Positions 45,697 to 53,100 of a stretch of 64,000 nt of DNA are shown piece by piece. The notes beneath the pieces are model-generated. The model searched no databases, had not been told where the DNA came from, and saw only the letters and a program-made list of their open reading frames with translations. Every line of letters starts with the position of its first letter. Position 1 is the first letter of the stretch. The DNA is taken from positions 1,612,001 to 1,676,000 of the forward strand of contig NZ_CP016808.1 in the NCBI RefSeq assembly GCF_002741035.1. The letters run 5' to 3'. This DNA is from Paenibacillus sp. BIHB 4019 (lineage in GTDB: Bacteria > Bacillota > Bacilli > Paenibacillales > Paenibacillaceae). The position numbers were made by a program, and so were the translations under genes.

Positions 45697-46932
45697 ATGA
45701 CAAATATACAAGTAACCCCCTCAGGCCCTCAACAGGAGCCGTCGATTGCGCTCAATTCCCTGGATCAATCGACCGTTATCGTAACGACGAATGACTTGCG
45801 TTCGGGAAACAATATGACGACCGTCTACCGCTCGATTAATAGCGGAGCCTCGTATACCCAAATGCTGATGTCACCTCCGGTTGGATTCGCAGCCTCCGGT
45901 GATGGGGTTGCTGCGTATGGTTATTCCAATTTGTTTCTTGTTGCTGCGACTGCCCTAAATGTTAACCCTGTAGCAGATTCATCGATCATTGTTTACCGCT
46001 CAACCGATAATGGGGCCTCTTTTTCAAGTCCAATCATTGTCAATCAAGGGTTTGGCACGGCCGTGTATAACGATAAACCAGCGATAGAAATTGATACGGC
46101 AAATGGCAGCCCCTATCTCGGGCAGGCATATATTGCATTTACGCGCTATTTCAACAATTTTAAAAATTCCGAAACGTTATTTCAACGATCACTCGATCAA
46201 GGATTAACTTGGTCTGCACCTATATTGTTAACCAATCAAGTACAAGGTGTAACTAGCTTCGGATCATCAATCGCTGTTGGGCCGCAAGGCGATATTTATG
46301 TGGGATGGATGCAATATGGGCCGGGAACACCGCAATTTCTTATGCGTCGATCTGTTGATGGCGGGGTAACGTTTGGACCCATTATTACGATATCAACCGT
46401 TTCGCTTGTTCCGACCCCTCTCCCTGTACCAACCTTTGGCTTTCGCGTCCTGACTATTGCTTATTTAGCGGTCGACATTTCGCCATTCAATGGCGAGGGC
46501 ATTGTCTATGCCGCCTGGCAGGATAACCGAACAGGCAATGCACACATTTATATGTCGCGTTCAACCGACAGAGGCGTCTCCTGGTCCACGCTGCGTCAAG
46601 TAGACGATAGCCCTGCCGTATCACAAAACTTTTTACCCAATTTAACGGTGTCTCGTGACAATGGAGGGGTAAAAATTATGTACTATACAAACCGAATCAC
46701 CACCACGCTGCTCGATGTGTTTCTGGCAGAGTCCAACGATGCTGGCTCCACGTTTTTACCTAACCGCCGCATAACAAGTGTCTCCTTTGATCCTAACGCC
46801 GATCCGTCGATAGGGGTCCCTACTCCGTCCATCGGCGATTACAACGATCTAGTTGTAAATGCCGTGGGAAATTCTATTATTGTATGGATGGATACTCGCA
46901 CAGGCTCACAGAACATTTTTGAGGATGTGTAA
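45697..46932 (+). CDS. Asp-box (BNR) beta-propeller protein, sialidase-like fold
   Basis: 411 residues with six Asp boxes, S-x-D-x-G-x-(S/T)-(F/W): SINSGASYT, STDNGASF, SLDQGLTW, SVDGGVTF, STDRGVSW and SNDAGSTF. This predicts a six-bladed propeller like sialidases and related glycan-binding proteins. No Sec signal peptide is visible. Sialidase catalytic residues cannot be assigned by eye, so this may bind or trim the glycan made by the neighbouring transferases, or be a spore-surface protein. AAAGGAAG precedes ATG by seven bases. 32 bases after the glycosyltransferase stop and followed by a strong hairpin. Confidence 0.85.
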   Translation: MTNIQVTPSGPQQEPSIALNSLDQSTVIVTTNDLRSGNNMTTVYRSINSGASYTQMLMSPPVGFAASGDGVAAYGYSNLFLVAATALNVNPVADSSIIVYRSTDNGASFSSPIIVNQGFGTAVYNDKPAIEIDTANGSPYLGQAYIAFTRYFNNFKNSETLFQRSLDQGLTWSAPILLTNQVQGVTSFGSSIAVGPQGDIYVGWMQYGPGTPQFLMRRSVDGGVTFGPIITISTVSLVPTPLPVPTFGFRVLTIAYLAVDISPFNGEGIVYAAWQDNRTGNAHIYMSRSTDRGVSWSTLRQVDDSPAVSQNFLPNLTVSRDNGGVKIMYYTNRITTTLLDVFLAESNDAGSTFLPNRRITSVSFDPNADPSIGVPTPSIGDYNDLVVNAVGNSIIVWMDTRTGSQNIFEDV

Positions 46933-46938
46933 AAAAAT

Positions 46939-46978
46939 AGGTGATTGAAGCTTCATTCTCATGAAGCTTCAATCACCT
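46939..46978. terminator. Terminator between the propeller gene and the beta-rich protein gene
   Basis: A perfect 18-bp stem (AGGTGATTGAAGCTTCAT and its complement) with a four-base loop TCTC. The minus-strand side is followed by a seven-T tract, so it clearly serves the leftward gene; the A-tract on the other side makes it usable both ways. Confidence 0.93.
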
Positions 46979-46995
46979 GACAATGCTTAGCTCCC

Positions 46996-47454
46996 TTATA
47001 AATAAACAATACCATCAAAATGAACGGGTCCGGTTATCGTGGCGGAGTTTTGCCCAATATGCTCTACAGTCAGGGCGTATTGTTGAAAAGTGCCGACGCT
47101 CCCGGCTGTGGCAGCTTCGGTGTGCTGAAACGAAGTTGTGAAATCAAGCGGAACCCACGGACCATCAGATACTGTTCCCAAGAAAACGGAATCCGTCGTC
47201 TGAAATACAACGGTTGCCGGGGCGCTTGTTCCTCCGCGCCGAATCCGAAAAAGCAGCTTCGGCACAATATTCAAGAGCAGTAATTGCGCCTCCCATCCGA
47301 TTGTGGCTTTCAACTCAATCCGGTTATTAATATTATTAATCTGGAGAAAGAGAGACGTCAGCAGCACTTCCGAGCCTGGAGAAATGATAAACGGTAGCGA
47401 ACCTGTTCCAACAGCAACCTCTTGAAACTGGTAATCTACTATTGTAACGGCCAT
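46996..47454 (-). CDS. Small beta-rich protein, possible C1q/TNF-like jelly roll
   Basis: 152 residues. The sequence alternates hydrophobic strands and short turns: FQEVAVGTGSLPFIISPGSE, VLLTSLFLQINNINNRIELK, ATIGWEAQLLLLNIVPKLLF, RIRRGGTSAPATVVFQTTDS and a late QQYALTVEHIGQNSATITGP. No signal peptide, no cysteine. The pattern resembles jelly-roll domains at the tips of Bacillales spore-surface filaments; this is a guess from strand layout and context. ATG 47454 follows AAAGGAGGTGAT, a very strong site. Convergent with the propeller gene. Confidence 0.7.
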   Translation of the reverse strand: MAVTIVDYQFQEVAVGTGSLPFIISPGSEVLLTSLFLQINNINNRIELKATIGWEAQLLLLNIVPKLLFRIRRGGTSAPATVVFQTTDSVFLGTVSDGPWVPLDFTTSFQHTEAATAGSVGTFQQYALTVEHIGQNSATITGPVHFDGIVYL

Positions 47455-47607
47455 AACTATCACCTCCTTTCTAGTAATGCGCTCCATATATTAGATTCAT
47501 AGACAAGGTCTGATGCAATGTACAGATGTACCAGGAGAAATGGCTGATATTTTCAAGGACAGACAACTGTGAGGAAAGAAACTAGGCTGATAATGGAGGA
47601 AAAATAG

Positions 47608-48246
47608 ATGGATGACGAAATCGCAAAGATGGAACGGATGTATGCTACCTCCATTCATGATGTCATGATGGATCATCATTACCGCTATCATTTTGCAACG
47701 CGCTTTATCCGCCCTGGAGATTTCATATTAGATGCAGCATGCGGCTCGGGATATGGCACCCATTATATGGCCATTCATTCCCCAAGTGCATTAGTCGTAG
47801 GAGTTGATCGCTCGGAGCATGCATTAAATTGGGCAATTGATCTTTTTTCAGGCGGCAATACGGTTTATGTAAAAACAGACTTGTCCGGATCGTTTCGTGA
47901 AGAGCTTCCTCTCCAAACGTTCGATGTTATTACCTGTTTCGAAACCGTGGAGCATATAAAGGATGATCGGTCATTTATTCAAAAGCTTTATGAATCGCTG
48001 CATACAAACGGTATTCTTCTCATCTCGGCCCCTAACGAAGAGATTATCCCCCATTTGAAAAACCCTTATTTTCTCCACGGGGTGAATCCTCACCATTATC
48101 GGCATTACCGGCCAGATGAATTGCGTAAGCTGCTAACGGATTGCGGTTTTACAATCGAACAGGTGCTGACACAGGATAATGAGACGTATGAGTTGGTTTA
48201 TGGGCGGGAAGACGGGTTTGCGAATGTGCTTGTAGCCATAAAATGA
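47608..48246 (+). CDS. Class I SAM-dependent methyltransferase
   Basis: 212 residues: motif I ILDAACGSGYGTHYM, then VVGVDRSEHALNWA, motif IV FDVITCFETVEHIKDDRSF and motif post-II ILLISAPNEE. The HHYRHYRPDELRKLL block is typical of methyltransferases in glycan clusters that cap sugars. GGAGG stands nine bases before ATG. Probably methylates a sugar of the glycan assembled here; substrate inferred from context. Confidence 0.9.
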   Translation: MDDEIAKMERMYATSIHDVMMDHHYRYHFATRFIRPGDFILDAACGSGYGTHYMAIHSPSALVVGVDRSEHALNWAIDLFSGGNTVYVKTDLSGSFREELPLQTFDVITCFETVEHIKDDRSFIQKLYESLHTNGILLISAPNEEIIPHLKNPYFLHGVNPHHYRHYRPDELRKLLTDCGFTIEQVLTQDNETYELVYGREDGFANVLVAIK

Positions 48247-48258
48247 TGCCTAATAGTA

Positions 48259-48302
48259 AAGCCGGTAAATGTCATGATTTTGAATGACATTTATCGGCTT
48301 TT
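48259..48302. terminator. Bidirectional terminator between methyltransferase and epimerase genes
   Basis: AAGCCGGTAAATGTCAT pairs with ATGACATTTATCGGCTT (one G-T wobble) followed by TT. Convergent genes flank it. Confidence 0.85.
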
Positions 48303-48318
48303 GGCTTATACCTATCCT

Positions 48319-49227
48319 TCAACGATATTGCTGATAGCTTTGCGTTAATCCTTCAAACAGGCTGCTCATTGGCCGCCATCCTAACACTCGTTCAGCTTTT
48401 GAGTTATCGAGGCAGCTATCCATAATATCACCCGGCCGTTCGGTGCCATACGTAATCTGGGCGTCCTGGCCATGAATCATTTTCATCATGTGTATGAGGT
48501 TGTTTATAGAAGTCCGCAAACCCGTGCTTATATTAATCGTCTCTTGCTCTCCTTGGTGGATAGCCGCCAGGTTTGCCTTAACAACATCCTGTACATAAAT
48601 AAAATCCCGAGTCTGGTCGCCGCTGCCGTGAACATGTACAGGAAGCCCTTTATTTAATTTATTTAGAAATATGGCGACAACACCGCCTTCTCCTGCAGAG
48701 CTTTGACGGGGGCCATACACGTTGCTATAACGCAAGATGGTATAGTTAATGCCGTACATTCTATGAAACAATCGAATATAGCTTTCGCTAGCCTGTTTAG
48801 AAAGCCCATAATAGGAAATGGGGGCGGGAACAGCTTCTTCTTCATGGCGTTCGTTATTGGAGTCTCCGTATGCGGCGGAAGTGGAAGAGAAAATAATTTT
48901 ACTTACTTTAGCTTGTTCGCAAGCTTTTAAGAGCCGGATGGTTCCGACAATATTAACAGTAGAGTCAAAAGCCGGGTCAGCTATTGAACGCTGGACATCG
49001 ACTTGAGCAGCCAGGTGAAAGACAACATCAGGCCGAACATGTTCAATAATTTTAGAACAGGCATCACTGTTAATGTCCTCAACATGCAGGATAGCGGCAG
49101 GATTCACGTGATTTTTTGATCCCGTTGATAGATTATCAATAACATGTACCACAGCACCGCTTTGGATAAGCATATCCGTTAGATGGGAACCAATAAACCC
49201 CGCACCTCCGGTAACCAACGCTTTCAT
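48319..49227 (-). CDS. NAD-dependent UDP-sugar 4-epimerase family protein
   Basis: 302-residue extended SDR: ALVTGGAGFIGSHLTDMLI, then DNLSTGSKNHV, VVFHLAAQVDVQRSIADP and FSSTSAAYG, catalytic SYYGLSKQASESY and RYSNVYGPRQ; C-terminal RPGDIMDSCLDNSKAERVLGW. Matches GalE/WbpP-like epimerases, which interconvert UDP-glucose/galactose or their N-acetyl forms. Leftward transcription sets it apart from the main operon, but it fits the same glycan pathway. Confidence 0.9.
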   Translation of the reverse strand: MKALVTGGAGFIGSHLTDMLIQSGAVVHVIDNLSTGSKNHVNPAAILHVEDINSDACSKIIEHVRPDVVFHLAAQVDVQRSIADPAFDSTVNIVGTIRLLKACEQAKVSKIIFSSTSAAYGDSNNERHEEEAVPAPISYYGLSKQASESYIRLFHRMYGINYTILRYSNVYGPRQSSAGEGGVVAIFLNKLNKGLPVHVHGSGDQTRDFIYVQDVVKANLAAIHQGEQETINISTGLRTSINNLIHMMKMIHGQDAQITYGTERPGDIMDSCLDNSKAERVLGWRPMSSLFEGLTQSYQQYR

Positions 49228-49400
49228 AACTCAACTCCTCATTAAACGATATACTTCATAGTACGCATATCAATGGAATTGGAAATGTGCATATATCTCA
49301 TCAGCTATAGCCAATTTATTCGTTTGTAGACATTAACGATTGCAACATGCTAAAATCATCATGTGATGAATTATTGTTTTGAAGAAAGTAGGCCGACAAA

Positions 49401-50042
49401 GTGAAAGAGACGAAGCGCCGCCCAGGGCGCCCATCCAAGGATGATCCATTCCAGAAAGAGCAGATATTGGCTCATGCCCTTATTGAATTTGCCAAGCATG
49501 GTTATGAGGGGGCAAGTCTTAGAAAAATGGCCAGCTTATCGAATGTGGATGTCGCCCTGCTATCCTACCATTTTGGGTCAAAGCTTGGTTTATGGACTTC
49601 GGTGGTCGATTATTTAACTGAACGGATCACGCTTCAAACCGTACCCTTTAAAAATAATTACAGGCATATGAAGCTAGAGGCTGCTTGCCTTGCTCTTGTC
49701 GACAATATTGTAGATTTTTGCTTTGAATTTCCTTTCCACATGATGTTTGTGACGAACGAGTTGTCCCATCCGAGTGAACGTTCCACCTATCTAATGGATA
49801 AAATGCTCCTGCCAACATACCGGCACCTCGTGCCTTTTATTAAGGAGTGTATGGAGGCTGGCGTTATCAAGAAGCAGGAGCCTACTCTCTATTATTTAAT
49901 GCTTGTAAACTCCGTTTCCCTTCTTGGAACGATTCCTAATTTTGTGAATGAGTTCAAAGAAGACGTTACGGCAAGCAGCGATCTTAAAGGCGAAATGAAG
50001 CAATCCGTTTTGGCTAATTTTTTTCAAATAGCCGTCGATTAA
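49401..50042 (+). CDS. TetR/AcrR-family regulator
   Basis: 213 residues. The basic N-terminus RRPGRPSKDDPFQKEQI leads into the HTH ALIEFAKHGYEGASLRKMAS ... VALLSYHFGSKLGLW. The C-terminal domain contains FEFPFHMMFVTNELSHPSERSTYLMDKM. This CerR/RutR-like layout occurs in regulators of envelope and efflux genes. GTG 49401 has only a weak ribosome site, so the start is tentative. No obvious operator partner; it lies alone between the epimerase and a terminator. Confidence 0.87.
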   Translation: MKETKRRPGRPSKDDPFQKEQILAHALIEFAKHGYEGASLRKMASLSNVDVALLSYHFGSKLGLWTSVVDYLTERITLQTVPFKNNYRHMKLEAACLALVDNIVDFCFEFPFHMMFVTNELSHPSERSTYLMDKMLLPTYRHLVPFIKECMEAGVIKKQEPTLYYLMLVNSVSLLGTIPNFVNEFKEDVTASSDLKGEMKQSVLANFFQIAVD

Positions 50043-50048
50043 AAAGGG

Positions 50049-50103
50049 AATAATAAGAAAGGGAACCCATTTTGCTTAAAAAATGGCTCCTTTTCTTATT
50101 ATT
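50049..50103 (+). terminator. Rho-independent terminator of the TetR gene
   Basis: A long hairpin: AATAATAAGAAAGGG-ACCCATTTT pairs with AAAATGG-CTCC-TTTTCTTATTATT around GCTTAA, with interior mismatches. Confidence 0.8.
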
Positions 50104-50162
50104 ATAATTCATCGGTTGTTGAATTGATTCTATTCAAATCAGACTTGAAAGGTGTGGAACAA

Positions 50163-50912
50163 ATGAAACGAAACAAGCATGAACATGAAGAAGAGCATGT
50201 CGATGAGTCATGGCTGCTGCCCTATTCGGACTTAATGACTTTACTAGTCGCTTTATTTATCGTGCTTTATGCCATGAGCAGCGCTGATGCTGCAAAGTTC
50301 GAACAGATGTCGCAAGCTTTTCGGATGGCCTTTAATAGCGGTACTGGCGTACTCGAAGGGCAGCCTGCATTAGAGAATCCTGTCATTGCAAAATCAGATA
50401 AGGGAAACGTACAGGAAACGCCGGATACCGCGCAAGCACAAGAAATAAACGAATTAGAGCATATACAATCGCAGGTGAACCAATATATTTCCGAGCACCA
50501 GCTCACCGCAAAGCTCGAAACCCAAATGACGGATGAAGGGCTGCTCATTACGATTAAGGATGATGTTTTATTTGCTTCCGGCAGTGCCAAGGTCCAAAGC
50601 TCCAATATCAGCATCGTCAAAGATATATCACAGCTTCTGGTTATGGACCCTATACATAATGTAATCATTAGCGGACATACCGACAATGTCCCGATTGGCA
50701 TGACTGAATTTGATTCCAATTGGCATCTTAGTGCCATGCGAGCGCTCAATTTTCTAAATTTATTGCTGCAAAACAAGGAGCTCGACCCCCGGAACTTCAG
50801 CTCCAAAGGCTTTGGCGAATATAAGCCCATTGACAGCAATGCTACAGAGGCGGGCCGGCAGCGCAACAGGCGTGTTGAAATTTTAGTGCAGTCTCATACA
50901 CTTCCGAATTAA
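50163..50912 (+). CDS. motB: Flagellar motor protein MotB (orphan)
   Basis: 249 residues. Charged N-terminus, then one membrane helix with the proton-relay aspartate D23 in WLLPYSDLMTLLVALFIVLYAM; a linker, then an OmpA-like peptidoglycan-binding domain with DVLFASGSAKV, VIISGHTDNVPIG and a terminal RQRNRRVEILV. ATG 50163 follows AAAGGTG; the frame also opens further upstream without a site. No motA lies beside it, which is unusual; the partner must be elsewhere, or this may belong to a second stator set. It stands alone between terminator and MarR promoter. Confidence 0.92.
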   Translation: MKRNKHEHEEEHVDESWLLPYSDLMTLLVALFIVLYAMSSADAAKFEQMSQAFRMAFNSGTGVLEGQPALENPVIAKSDKGNVQETPDTAQAQEINELEHIQSQVNQYISEHQLTAKLETQMTDEGLLITIKDDVLFASGSAKVQSSNISIVKDISQLLVMDPIHNVIISGHTDNVPIGMTEFDSNWHLSAMRALNFLNLLLQNKELDPRNFSSKGFGEYKPIDSNATEAGRQRNRRVEILVQSHTLPN

Positions 50913-50940
50913 TAATCAAAATCGTGAATGCACAAGCCAG

Positions 50941-50980
50941 TTGTATATTTCATTTAAACATGATATCATTAGCGTGCTAA
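50941..50980 (+). promoter_or_regulatory. Second marR-type promoter with operator
   Basis: TTGTAT (50941-50946), 17-base spacer, TATCAT (50964-50969), then TTAGCGTGCTAA (50969-50980) touching the -10. Same geometry as 35157-35196. Confidence 0.72.
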
Positions 50981-51006
50981 ACATTTTATCGCAAAGGCGT
51001 GACGTT

Positions 51007-51420
51007 ATGATCGAAGACGAAATTCGACAACTGCTAGATAAAATAGCCGCTCAAACACGAAGAGACTATGCCAATATGCTGCGTGAATTCCAGTTGCATG
51101 TAGGGCAAGACAATATGCTTTGCCAGCTATGGAGAGGTGATGGCATAACGCAGCAGCAGCTTTGCGAAAATTTGAATTGCGAGCCCTCGACTGTTACTAA
51201 TATGCTGAATACGCTAGAAAAAAATGAGATTGTATATCGGCAGCGCGATGCTGCAGATGCTAGGATAAGCAGAGTTTATTTAACCGCTAAAGGGGCTTCT
51301 TTAGAACAACCCGTTCGTAACGTTTGGATGAACCAGCAGGAAAAGCTGCTGCAGGGCATTTTGCCTGAGGAGCGGCTGCTGCTACGAAGACTTTTGATGC
51401 AAATGGAGGATAATCTATAA
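51007..51420 (+). CDS. MarR-family regulator, paralogue of the gene at 34705
   Basis: 137 residues, close to the first MarR over its whole length: DEIRQLLDKIAAQTRRDYAN, VGQDNMLCQLWRGDGITQQQ, then LNCEPSTVTNMLNTLEKNEI and WMNQQEKLLQGILPEERLLLRRLL. ATG 51007 is preceded by AAGGCGTG; the frame continues upstream to 50941 but through the promoter. It precedes a luciferase-like monooxygenase gene with a TTAGCATGCTAA site in between, so it likely represses itself and that gene. Confidence 0.9.
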   Translation: MIEDEIRQLLDKIAAQTRRDYANMLREFQLHVGQDNMLCQLWRGDGITQQQLCENLNCEPSTVTNMLNTLEKNEIVYRQRDAADARISRVYLTAKGASLEQPVRNVWMNQQEKLLQGILPEERLLLRRLLMQMEDNL

Positions 51421-51449
51421 TGATTCCTCTATTTTTTTTCATTATATAT

Positions 51450-51461
51450 TTAGCATGCTAA
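51450..51461 (+). promoter_or_regulatory. MarR-type operator before the monooxygenase gene
   Basis: TTAGCATGCTAA is a perfect 12-bp palindrome in the 69-base gap between the regulator and the monooxygenase gene. It overlaps AT-rich sequence that could hold a second promoter. Confidence 0.65.
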
Positions 51462-51489
51462 TAAAAAATGATGAGAAGGAGCTTTTAAA

Positions 51490-52518
51490 ATGACAGAATC
51501 CCCATCCCAAGGAAAATTAAAATTATCTATTTTGGATATTGCTACGATTATGACTGGAAGGTCTGCTGCTGAGACATTAAAGGACTCATTGGACCGCATC
51601 CAGTTGGGAGATCAATTAGGATATACCCGTTATTGGTTTGCCGAACATCATAATACTGAAAATCAGGTGAGTACATCGCCGGAAATCATGATCGCTAATG
51701 CAGGAGCACATACGAAAAATATTCGGGTAGGCGCAGGAGGAATTATGCTGCCGAATCATAGCCCGCTTAAGGTTGTAGAAAACTTCTTAACCCTTGAAGC
51801 GATGTATCCGAAAAGAATTGATCTTGGCATTGGCCGGGCAGCAGGAACAGACGGCTTGACTGCCTTGGCCTTGCGGCGTTCGCGAGACGCTGTGAACTCG
51901 TATGATTTTCCAGAGCAATTGGATGAAACGCTCGCCTTTTTCTCGAAGGATTTTCCATCTGACCATCCGTTCAGCCAAATTACACCGTTTCCTGGCGAAA
52001 GCAGCATGCCCGATATCTATATGTTAGGCTCCAGCAATGGCGGCGTTCAATTTGCCATTCAGAAAGGGCTCGGGTTCGTATTCGCTTCGTATTTAGCGCC
52101 GCATCTTGCTGTACCTATGCTGCGAGCGTATAAAGAAAATTTTAAACCGTCCAAGTTTTTATCTAAGCCCCAAAGCATGATGTCCATGATTGTGATTACG
52201 GCTGAAACGGATGAAGAAGCGCAATATTTGGCAGGCCCGGTTGAATTGTTTTGGGCCAAGCTTCAAACTTCGGGTACTATTCCTACGTTCCCCACATTAG
52301 AGGAAGCCAGCCGCCATACTTATTCGCCAGCCGAAGAGTCCGCACGAAAGCAAAATAAAGATCGCTTTATAATTGGCGGTATAAACAAGGTAGCAGCCCA
52401 ATTGGAACGCTTGGCAGAACAAGCCATGATAGATGAAGTGATGCTGCTTGATTTCTACACGGAGAAAGATGCAAGCCACAATGCGTATCGGTTGCTGGCC
52501 AAAGCCTTTCTTCAGTAA
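51490..52518 (+). CDS. LLM-class flavin-dependent oxidoreductase (MsnO8-type)
   Basis: 342 residues of the luciferase-like fold: LKLSILDIATIMTGRSAAET, then QLGYTRYWFAEHHNTENQVS, TSPEIMIANAGAHTKNIRVG, GAGGIMLPNHSPLKVVENFL and RIDLGIGRAAGTDGLTALAL. Matches the MsnO8-type group without known substrate. AAGGAG lies eight bases before ATG. Preceded by a MarR gene and operator of the same type that guards two other LLM genes 16 kb away. Confidence 0.92.
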   Translation: MTESPSQGKLKLSILDIATIMTGRSAAETLKDSLDRIQLGDQLGYTRYWFAEHHNTENQVSTSPEIMIANAGAHTKNIRVGAGGIMLPNHSPLKVVENFLTLEAMYPKRIDLGIGRAAGTDGLTALALRRSRDAVNSYDFPEQLDETLAFFSKDFPSDHPFSQITPFPGESSMPDIYMLGSSNGGVQFAIQKGLGFVFASYLAPHLAVPMLRAYKENFKPSKFLSKPQSMMSMIVITAETDEEAQYLAGPVELFWAKLQTSGTIPTFPTLEEASRHTYSPAEESARKQNKDRFIIGGINKVAAQLERLAEQAMIDEVMLLDFYTEKDASHNAYRLLAKAFLQ

Positions 52519-52621
52519 ATGGCAGCAATTGCAGCGGCGTATGCTTCAAGTTCCGCTTGGGCTGGGATAAAATTCAATCCAACTTCTCATACTACATTTT
52601 GAAAAGATGGAGGTGAATATA

Positions 52622-52792
52622 ATGCCCAAAAATAGCGCCGATCCCAAAATGGACCGCTCTAATAATCGTGCAGATAAGAAAAACAATCAACAAAACGACG
52701 ATCACTTAACGGAAGAAGCCCAGACGTTGACCGGCAATAAAGCCGCCGATTTTGCCCCAAGCTTGAATGGTATTTCCAAAAATGAAGTTTAA
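52622..52792 (+). CDS. Small hydrophilic protein of unknown function
   Basis: 56 residues, almost all polar: PKNSADPKMDRSNNRADKKN, then QQNDDHLTEEAQTLTGNKAA and DFAPSLNGISKNEV. Probably intrinsically disordered, in the style of small spore or stress proteins, but no family is recognised. GGAGGTG eight bases before ATG 52622 strongly supports translation, and a terminator follows 11 bases after the stop. Confidence 0.65.
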   Translation: MPKNSADPKMDRSNNRADKKNNQQNDDHLTEEAQTLTGNKAADFAPSLNGISKNEV

Positions 52793-52802
52793 CTAGTAGT
52801 CT

Positions 52803-52846
52803 AGCTGCTTTAACGCCACAATCAGGCGGGAAAGCAGCTTTTCTTC
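52803..52846 (+). terminator. Terminator of the small-protein gene
   Basis: AGCTGCTTT pairs with AAAGCAGCT, with an inner GCC/GGC, followed by TTTCTT. Confidence 0.75.
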
Positions 52847-52880
52847 ACCTGGCATAGAATATAGATTAAAAAATTTATAA

Positions 52881-52910
52881 TTGACATAAAAACCGTCTGG
52901 ACGGTACAAT
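52881..52910 (+). promoter_or_regulatory. Efflux-operon promoter with TetR-type operator
   Basis: TTGACA (52881-52886), 18-base spacer, TACAAT (52905-52910). ACCGTC-TG-GACGGT (52892-52905) lies in the spacer. This is a good candidate site for the TetR protein encoded at the end of the operon. Confidence 0.78.
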
Positions 52911-53040
52911 AATTTAAATTGCTCCCTTTTTATAACCGTATACGACCGTTTACTCAGACCAAGCTTGTACTAAAAAATTCGGAAAGAGGGGTGATCTGCT
53001 AGGTTATATTATAGCCCTATTTTTTTAGGGCAAAAAAAAG

Positions 53041-53054
53041 ACCGTCTGGACGGT
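53041..53054 (+). promoter_or_regulatory. Second ACCGTC-TG-GACGGT site
   Basis: Identical 14-base palindrome 149 bp downstream of the first, between the promoter and the MFS start. It is followed by TTTTT and preceded by eight A residues, so as RNA it could also form an attenuator hairpin. A second hairpin GCCCTA/TAGGGC lies at about 53013-53032. Confidence 0.6.
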
Positions 53055-53100
53055 TTTTATTTATGTCGAGAAAGGCCAATACCATAATTAGAGGTGCATC

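Noticed and set aside
52911..53100. Known metabolite riboswitch in the efflux leader
   Set aside because: The hairpins are explained by the TetR palindrome and a short GCCCTA/TAGGGC stem; no recognised aptamer pattern is present.
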